Positions 57,917 to 64,000 of a stretch of DNA of 64,000 bases are shown one piece after another. The position numbers were made by a program, and so were the translations under genes. Origin of the DNA: Chamaea fasciata (taxonomy: Eukaryota; Chordata; Aves; Passeriformes; Sylviidae). A model generated the notes under the pieces. It did not search any database and was not told where the DNA came from. It was given only the letters and a program-made list of their open reading frames with translations. The stretch lies in NCBI GenBank assembly GCA_029207755.1, contig JARCOQ010000584.1, positions 1 through 64,000 of the forward strand. The letters run 5' to 3'. Positions within the stretch are counted from its first letter, which is position 1, and every line of letters begins with the position of its first letter.

Positions 57917-60590
57917 ATGTCAGTTTGTTGCAGGCCTTTGGACCTTCAAGGGAATCTAGTCTTCCAGTTTGTGGCAGCTTGCATCTGGAAGAAATCCTGT
58001 TCCATTCGGGATTGCAGGTGGCCGAGGCCAGGTGCCCGGCAGAGGGAGTTGGGCACAAATGATAGCCTGTTTCCAGGGGTAAGTAAAGTCAGCTGCCCAG
58101 GTGCCTGATGTCAGTTTGTATGAGGCCTTTGTCCCTCCAAGGGAAGCAAGTCTTCCAGTTTGTGGCAGCTTGCATCTGGAAGAAATCCTGTTCCGTTCGG
58201 GATTGTAGGTGGCCGAGGCCAGGTGCCCGGCAGAGGGAGTTGGGCACAAATGATGGCCTGTTTCCAGGGGTAAGTAAAGTCAGCTGCCCAGGTGCCTGAT
58301 GTCAGTTTGCAGATGGCAATTGTTCCTCCATGGGAAGCCAGGCTTCCAGCTTGTGGCAGCTTGCATCTGGAAGAAATCCTGTTCCGTTCGGGATTGTAAG
58401 TGGCCGAGGCTAGGATCCCCGGCAGAGGGAGTTGGGCACAAATGATGGACTGTTTCCAGGGGTAAGTAACGTCAGCGGCCCAGGTGCCTGATGTCAGTTT
58501 GTAGGAGGCCTTTGGCCCTCCATGGGAAGCCAGGCTTCCAGCTTGTGGCAGCTTGCATCTGGAAGAAATCCTGTTCCGTTTGGGATCGTAGGTGGCCGAG
58601 GCCTGGTGCCCGGCAGAGGGAGTTGAGCACAAATGATGGCCTGTTTCCAGGGGTAAGTAAAGTCAGCTGCCCAGGTGCCTGATGTCAGTTTGTAAGAGGC
58701 CTTTGGCCCTTCAAGGGAAACTAGTCTTCCAGTTTGTGGCAGCTTGCATCTGGAAGAAATCCTGATCCATTCGGGATTGCAGGTGGCCAAGGCCACGTGC
58801 CCGGCAGAGGGAGTTGGGCACAAATGATGGCCTGTTTCCAGGGGTAAGTAAAGTCAGCTGCCCAGGTGCCTGATGTCAGTTTGTAGGAGGCCTTTGGCCC
58901 TCCAAGAGCAGCCAGGCTTCTGGCTTGTGGCAGCTTGCATCTTGAAGAAATCCTGTTCCGTTTGGGATCGTAGGTGGCCGAGGCCTGGTGCCTGGCTAAG
59001 GGAGTTGGGAACAACGGATGGCCTGTTTCCAGGGGTAAGTAAAGTCAGCTGCCAAGGTGCCTGATGTCAGTTTGTAGGAGGACTTTGGCCCTCCAAGGGA
59101 AGCAAGTCTTCCAGTTTGTGGCATCTTGCATCTGGAAGAAATCCTGTTCCGTTCTGGATTGTAGGTGGCCGAGGCCAGGTGCCCGGCAGAGGGAGTTGGG
59201 CACAAATGATGGCCTGTTTCCAGGGGTAAGTAAAGTCAGCTGCCCAGGTGCCTGATGTCAGTTTGCAGATGGCAATTGTTCCTCCATGGGAAGCCAAGCT
59301 TCCAGCTTGTGGCATCTTGCATCTGGAAGAAATCCTGTTCCGTTCGGGATTGTAGGTGGCCGAGGCTAGGTGCCCGGCAGAGGGAGTTGGGTACAAATGA
59401 TGGACTGTTTCCAGGGGTAAGTAAAGTCAGCTGCCCAGGTGCCTGATGTCAGTTTGTAGGAGGCCTTTGGCCCTCCAAGGGAAGCCAGGCTTCCAGCTTG
59501 TGGCAGCTTGCATCTGGAAGAAATCCTGTTCCGTTTGGGATTGTAGGTGGCCGAGGCCTGGTGCCCGGCAGAGGGACTTGGGCACAAATGATGGCCTGTT
59601 TCCAGGGGTAAGTAAAGTCAACTGCCCAGGTGCCTGATGTCAGTTTGTAGGAGGCCTTTGGCCCTTCAAGGGAAACTAGTCTTCCAGTTGTGGCAGCTTG
59701 CATCTGGATGAAATCCTGATCCGATCGGGATTGCAGGTGGCCAAGGCCACGTGCCCGGCAGAGGGAGTTGGGCACAAATGATGGCCTGTTTCCAGGGGTA
59801 AGTAAAGTCAGCTACCCAGGTGCCTGATGTCAGTTTGTAGGAGGCCTTTGGCCCTCCAAGAGCAGCCAGGCTTCCGGCTTGTGGCAGCTTGCATCTGGAA
59901 GAAATCCTGTTCCGTTTGGGATCGTAGGTGGCCGAGGCCTGGTGCCTGGCTAAGTGACTTGGGAACAAAGGATGGCCTGTTTCCAGGGGTAAGTAAAGTC
60001 AGCTGCCCAGGTGCCTGATGTCAGTTTGTAGGAGGCCTTTGGCCCTCCAAGGGAAGCAAGTCTTCCAGTTTGTGGCAGCTTGCATCTGGAAGAAATCATG
60101 TTCTGTTCTGGATTGTAGGTGGCAGAGGCCAGGTGCCCGGCAGAGGAGTTGGGCACAAAGGATGGCCTGTTTCCAGGGGTAAGTAAAGTCAGCTGCCCAG
60201 GTGCCTGATGTCAGTTTGTAGGAGGCCTTTAGGCCCTTCTAGGGAAACTAGTCTTCCAGTTTGTGGAACCTTGCATCTGGAAGAAATCCTGTTCCATTCG
60301 GGATTGTAGGTGGCCGAGGCCAGGTGCCCGGCAGAGGGAGTTGGGCACAAATGATGGCCTGTTTCCAGGGGTTACTAAAGTCAGCTGCCCAGGCGCCTGG
60401 TGTCAGTTTGTAGGAGGCCTTTGGCCCTCCAAGGGAAGCCAGGCTTCCTGCTTGTGGCAGCTTGCATCTGGAAGAAATCCTGTTCCGTTTGGGATTGTAG
60501 GTGGCCGAGGCCTGGTGCCCGGCAGAGGGAGTTGGGCACAAAGGATGGCCTGTTTCCAGGGGTAAGTAAAGTCGCCTGCCCAGGTGCCTG
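57917..60590 (+). repeat. Second copy of the 8.4-kb unit, first 14 monomers
   Basis: It matches 49508-52184 in order. Private one-base deletions occur in the Vp monomer (ccagttgtgg, near 59686) and the Lq monomer (gcagaggagttggg, near 60143). After Kl at 60400 it passes to a different Cp type (gggaagctag) and leaves the unit. Confidence 0.85.
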
Positions 60591-62500
60591 ATGTCAGTTT
60601 GTAGCAGGCCTTTGGCCCGCTAAGGGAAGCTAGTCTTCCAGTTTTTGGCAGCTTGCATCTGGAAGAAATCCTGTTCCGTTCGGGATTGTAGGTGGTCGAG
60701 GCCAGGTGCCCGGCAGAGGGAGTTGGGCACAAATGATGGCCTGTTTTCAGGGGTAAGTAAAGTCAGCTGCCCAGGTGCCTGATGTCAGTTTGCAGATGGC
60801 AATTGTTCCTCCATGGGAAGCCAGGCTTCCAGCTTGTGGCAGCTTGCATCTGGAAGAAATCCTGTTCCGTTCGGGATTGTAGGTGGCCGAGGCTAGGTGC
60901 CCGGTAGAGGGAGTTGGGCACAAATGATGGCCTGTTTCCAGGGGCAAGTAAAGTCAGCTGCCCAGGTGCCTGATGTCAGTTTGTAGGAGGCCTTTGGCCC
61001 TCCAAGGGAAGCCAGGCTTCCTGCTTGTGGCAGCTTGCATCTGGAAGAAATCCTGTTCCGTTTGGGATTGTAGGTGGCCGAGGCCTGGTGCCCGGCAGAG
61101 GGAGTTGGGCACAAATGATGGCCTGTTTCCAGGGGTAAGTAAAGTCGCCTGCCCAGGTGCCTGATGTCAGTTTGTAGCAGGCCTTTGGCCCGCTAAGGGA
61201 AGCTAGTCTTCCAGTTTTTGGCAGCTTGCATCTGGAAGAAATCCTGATCCGATCGGGATTGCAGGTGGCCAAGGCCACGTGCCCAGCAGAGGGAGTTGGG
61301 CACAAAGGATGGCCTGTTTCCAGGGGTAAGTAAAGTCAGCTGCCCAGGTGCCTGATGTCAGTTTGTAGGAGGCCTTTGGCCCTCCAAGGGAAGCAAGTCT
61401 TCCAGTTTGTGGCAGCTTGCATCTGGAAGGAATCCTGTTCCGTTCTGGATTGTAGGTGGCAGAGGCCAGGTGCCCGGCAGAGGGAGTTGGGCACAAATGA
61501 TGGCCTGTTTCCAGGGAAGAGTAAAGTCAGCTGCCCAGGTGCCTGACGTCAGTTTGCAGATGGCAATTGTTCCTCCATGGGAAGCCAGGCTTCCAGCTTG
61601 TGGCAGCTTGCATCTGGAAGAAATCCTGTTCCGTTTGGGATTGTAGGTGGCCGAGGCCAGGTGCCCGGCAGAGGGAGGTGGGCACAAATGATGGCCTGTT
61701 TCCAGGGGTAAGTAAAGTCAGCTGCCCAGGTGCCTGATGTCAGTTTGTAGGAGGCCTTTGGCCCTTCAAGGGAAACTAGTCTTCCAGTTTGTGGCAGCTT
61801 GCATCTGGAAGAAATCCTGATCCATTCGGGATTGCAGGTGGCCAAGGCCACGTGCCCGGCAGAGGGAGTTGGGCACAAATGATGGCCTGTTTCCAGGGGT
61901 AAGTAAAGTCAGCTGCCCAGGTGCCTGATGTCAGTTTGTAGGAGGCCTTTGGCCCTCCAAGAGCAGCCAGGCTTCCAGCTTGTGGCAGCTTGCATCTTGA
62001 AGAAATCCTGTTCCGTTTGGGATCGTAGGTGGCCGAGGCCTGGTGCCTGGCTAAGGGAGTTGGGAACAAAGGATGGCCTGTTTCCAGGGGTAAGTAAAGT
62101 CAGCTGCCCAGGTGCCTGATGTCAGTTTGTAGGAGGACTTTGGCCCTCCAAGGGAAGCAAGTCTTCCAGTTTGTGGCAGCTTGCATCTGGAAGAAATCCT
62201 GTTCCGTTCTGGATTGTAGGTGGCCGAGGCCAGGCGCCCGGCAGAGGGAGTTGGGCACAAAGGATGGTCTGTTTCCAGGGGTAAGTAAAGTCAGCTGCCC
62301 AGGTGCCTGATGTCAGTTGGCAGATGGCAATTGTTCCTCCATGGGAAGCCAGGCTTCCAGCTTGTGGCAGCTTGCATCTGGAAGAAATCCTGTTCCGTTC
62401 AGGATTGTAGGTGGCCGAGGCTAGGTGCCCGGCAGTGGGAGTTGGGCACAAATGATGGACAGTTTCCAGGGGTAAGTAAAGTCAGCTGCCCAGGTGCCTG
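60591..62500 (+). repeat. Mosaic satellite segment
   Basis: Cp, Mf, Kl, Cp/Vp hybrid, Lq, Mf (with TGACGTCA), Vm, Qe, Dd, Gg. The monomer at 61164 has a Cp front and a Vp back (CGATCG, CACGTG then cccagcag). The cccagcag form is otherwise seen at about 11991, so this back half resembles material from the left of the window. No gene is visible. Confidence 0.75.
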
Positions 62501-63264
62501 ATGTCAGTTTGTAGGAGGCCTTTGGCCCTCCAAGGAAGCCAGGCTTCCAGCATGTGGCAGCTTGCATCTGGAAGAAATCCTGTTCCGTTTGGGATTGTAG
62601 GTGGCCGAGGCCTGGTGCCCGGCAGAGGGAGTTGGGCACAAATGATGGCCTGTTTCCAGGGGTAAGTAAAGTCAACTGCCCAGGTGCCTGATGTCAGTTT
62701 GTAGGAGGCCTTTGGCCCTTCAAGGGAAACTAGTCTTCCAGTTTGTGGCAGCTTGCATCTGGAAGAAATCCTGATCCGGTCGGGATTGCAGGTAGCCAAG
62801 GCCACGTGCCCGGCAGAGAGAGTTTGGCACAAATGATGGCCTGTTTCCAGGGGTAAGTAAAGTCAGCTGCCCAGGTGCCTGATGTCAGTTTGTAGGAGGC
62901 CTTTGGCCCTTCTTGGGAAACTAGTCTTCCAGTTTGTGGAACCTTGCATCTGGAAGAAATCCTGTTCCATTCGGGATTGTAGGTGGCCGAGGCCAGGTGC
63001 CCGGCAGAGGGAGTTGGGCACAAAGGATGGCCTGTTTCCAGGGGGTAAGTAAAGTCAGCTGCCCAGGTGCCTGATGTCAGTTTGCAGATGGCAATTGTTC
63101 CTCCATGGGAAGCCAGGCTTCCAGCTTGTGGCAGCTTGCATCTGGAAGAAATCCTGTTCCGTTCAGGATTGTAGGTGGCCGAGGCTAGGTGCCTGGCAGT
63201 GGGAGTTGGGCACAAATGATGGACAGTTTCCAGGGGTAAGTAAAGTCAGCTGCCCAGGTGGCTG
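62501..63264 (+). repeat. 4-mer tandem duplication (764 bp), unit 1
   Basis: Hv, Vp, Ee, Mf. Unit 2 starts at 63265 with Hv, Vp, Ee, then Kl. Shared markers seen only in these units are gatccggtcgg, gagagagtttggc and ccttcttggg. Private indels in unit 1 are ccaaggaagcc (-1, near 62533) and cagggggtaag (+1, near 63040), which cancel. Confidence 0.87.
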
Positions 63265-64000
63265 ATGTCAGTTTGTAGGAGGCCTTTGGCCCTCCAAGGG
63301 AAGCCAGGCTTCCAGCATGTGGCAGCTTGCATCTGGAAGAAATCCTGTTCCGTTTGGGATTGTAGGTGGCCGAGGCCTGGTGCCCGGCAGAGGGAGTTGG
63401 GCACAAATGATGGCCTGTTTCCAGGGGTAAGTAAAGTCAACTGCCCAGGTGCCTGATGTCAGTTTGTAGGAGGCCTTTGGCCCTTCAAGGGAAACTAGTC
63501 TTCCAGTTTGTGGCAGCTTGCATCTGGAAGAAATCCTGATCCGGTCGGGATTGCAGGTAGCCAAGGCCACGTGCCCGGCAGAGAGAGTTTGGCACAAATG
63601 ATGGCCTGTTTCCAGGGGTAAGTAAAGTCAGCTGCCCAGGTGCCTGATGTCAGTTTGTAGGAGGCCTTTGGCCCTTCTTGGGAAACTAGTCTTCCAGTTT
63701 GTGGAACCTTGCATCTGGAAGAAATCCTGTTCCATTCGGGATTGTAGGTGGCCGAGGCCAGGTGCCCGGCAGAGGGAGTTGGGCACAAAGGATGGCCTGT
63801 TTCCAGGGGTTAGTAAAGTCAGCTGCCCAGGTGCCTGGTGTCAGTTTGTAGGAGGCCTTTGGCCCTCCAAGGGAAGCCAGGCTTCCTGCTTGTGGCAGCT
63901 TGCATCTGGAAGAAATCCTGTTCCGTTTGGGATTGTAGGTGGCCGAGGCCAGGTGCCCGGCAGAGGGAGTTGGGCACAAATGATGGCCGGTTTCCAGGGG
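63265..64000 (+). repeat. 4-mer unit 2 and truncated last monomer
   Basis: Hv (63265), Vp (63456), Ee (63647), then Kl (63838), which is cut by the window end after 163 bases. The array therefore continues to the right. The last Kl has gatggccggtttcc, a private change. Confidence 0.87.

Larger units (their letters stand above)
1..64000 (+). repeat. 191-bp satellite array, about 335 head-to-tail monomers
   Basis: Every part of the window reads as successive variants of one 191 bp unit. Successive ATG landmarks fall at 31, 222, 414, 605, 796, 987 and so on to 63838, almost always 191 bp apart. Exceptions of 190 or 192 bp trace to single-base indels that are mostly shared by a subfamily. All copies have the same orientation; no inverted block, unique spacer or inserted element is visible. 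A typical copy has 109 G+C of 191. Copies differ from each other at scattered positions and fall into about two dozen recognisable subfamilies whose order repeats on several scales. This is the pattern of a centromeric or pericentromeric satellite with higher-order repeats. That assignment is inferred from array form; no flanking DNA is present to place it on a chromosome. Confidence 0.98.

Noticed and set aside
31..64000. Hundreds of open frames of 63-118 aa on both strands (and a few of up to 173 aa) as protein-coding genes.
   Set aside because: They repeat every 191 bp in register with the satellite and exist on both strands at once. They change freely at all codon positions between copies, and they have no promoter, intron-exon or conserved-domain context. 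The longest ones exist only where indels join frames.
1..64000. CRISPR array, because of regular repeats.
   Set aside because: The repeating unit is the whole 191 bp with no unique spacers between short direct repeats, and no cas gene is present.
1..64000. CENP-B box (TTCG, four bases, A, two bases, CGGG).
   Set aside because: The closest stretches (ttccgttcgggattg and gtttcgtttgcgattg) do not fit the essential positions on either strand; I found no match.
1..64000. Ribosomal DNA or 5S/tRNA gene tandem cluster.
   Set aside because: No recognisable rRNA core, tRNA A/B box arrangement or T-run terminator recurs in the unit.
1..64000. Transposable element or retroviral insertion.
   Set aside because: No monomer interval departs from about 191 bp by more than a few bases apart from whole-unit losses, and no foreign sequence or target-site duplication was seen.
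1..64000. Inverted blocks within the array.
   Set aside because: The landmark order and the TGATG/GTAAGT strand are constant from start to end.
1..64000. G-quadruplex-forming runs.
   Set aside because: G runs per monomer (ggg in gagggag, ttggg, ccagggg) are few and spaced too widely for a regular four-run motif.

Overview
The whole 64 kb window is one uninterrupted array of a tandemly repeated satellite DNA. The unit is 191 bp, GC-rich (109 of 191 bases, about 57%, in a typical copy), and about 335 copies run head to tail in one orientation. I see no protein-coding gene, RNA gene, transposable element, unique spacer or array edge; the window starts and ends inside a monomer. The many ATG-to-stop frames (63 aa on +, 97-118 aa on -) are by-products of the repeat. 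Each monomer carries the overlap TGATG, and 191 is not a multiple of 3, so the same frame is regenerated every 191 bp.

Organism: long head-to-tail arrays with multi-level higher-order repeats (HORs) are typical of eukaryotic centromeric or pericentromeric heterochromatin, most likely an animal. The unit length and GC content would fit a bird. The zebra finch centromeric satellite known as Tgut191A has a 191 bp unit, but I cannot check sequence identity here, so this is only a candidate.

Monomer subfamilies (phase used throughout: first base = A of the ATG in TGATGTCAG) are named by visible diagnostic sites. Nr = NruI TCGCGA. Mf = MfeI CAATTG (tttgcagatgg); a Mf form with +1 bp also carries BamHI GGATCC. 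Gg = as Mf but ttggcagatgg. Bh = Mf with HindIII AAGCTT. Fr = gtttttagg. Tc/Td = gtttgttgcagg, Td also with ggaccttc. Vp = PvuI CGATCG plus CACGTG; Vm = gatccattcgg. Qe = aagagcagcc; Qd = the same with a 1-bp deletion (cttgaaaaatcc). Pg = standard type; Hv = ccagcatgtgg; Kl = cttcctgcttg. Cp = gtagcaggcc; Ee = gtggaaccttg; Lq = aagcaagtc with ttctgg; Aq = as Lq with gtggcatc. Dd = gatccgttctgg. Yq = gtttgtcgg; Sc = ctagttcaagag; Ns = ATGCAT; Nt = ctgtaagaaa.

Layout. (1) 0-7.3 kb: a lead-in of mixed types, then a nine-monomer cassette and a doubled 9-mer. (2) 7.3-12.8 kb: mosaic with no clean period. (3) 12.8-25 kb: three more versions of the cassette/9-mer blocks, one lacking a whole 9-mer and another lacking four monomers. 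(4) 24.75-36.7 kb: two copies of a 31-monomer HOR (5,921 bp); the second has lost two monomers and contains a 2.3 kb stretch dense in single-base indels. (5) 36.9-51.6 kb: a 43-monomer HOR (8,213 bp), one full copy and about 34 monomers of the next. (6) 49.5-60.6 kb: an overlapping unit of about 8.4 kb that has a 10-mer tandem duplication (1,911 bp) inside it. (7) 60.6-64 kb: mosaic ending in a 4-mer (764 bp) tandem duplication. Period changes coincide with hybrid monomers whose two halves come from different subfamilies, as expected from unequal exchange between copies in register.

Inside each monomer the recurrent elements are two back-to-back inverted repeats, a further GTGCCC/GGGCAC dyad, two adjacent E-box hexamers, a GTAAGT splice-donor-like hexamer and a few CpGs at fixed places. 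None is shown to be functional by sequence alone.
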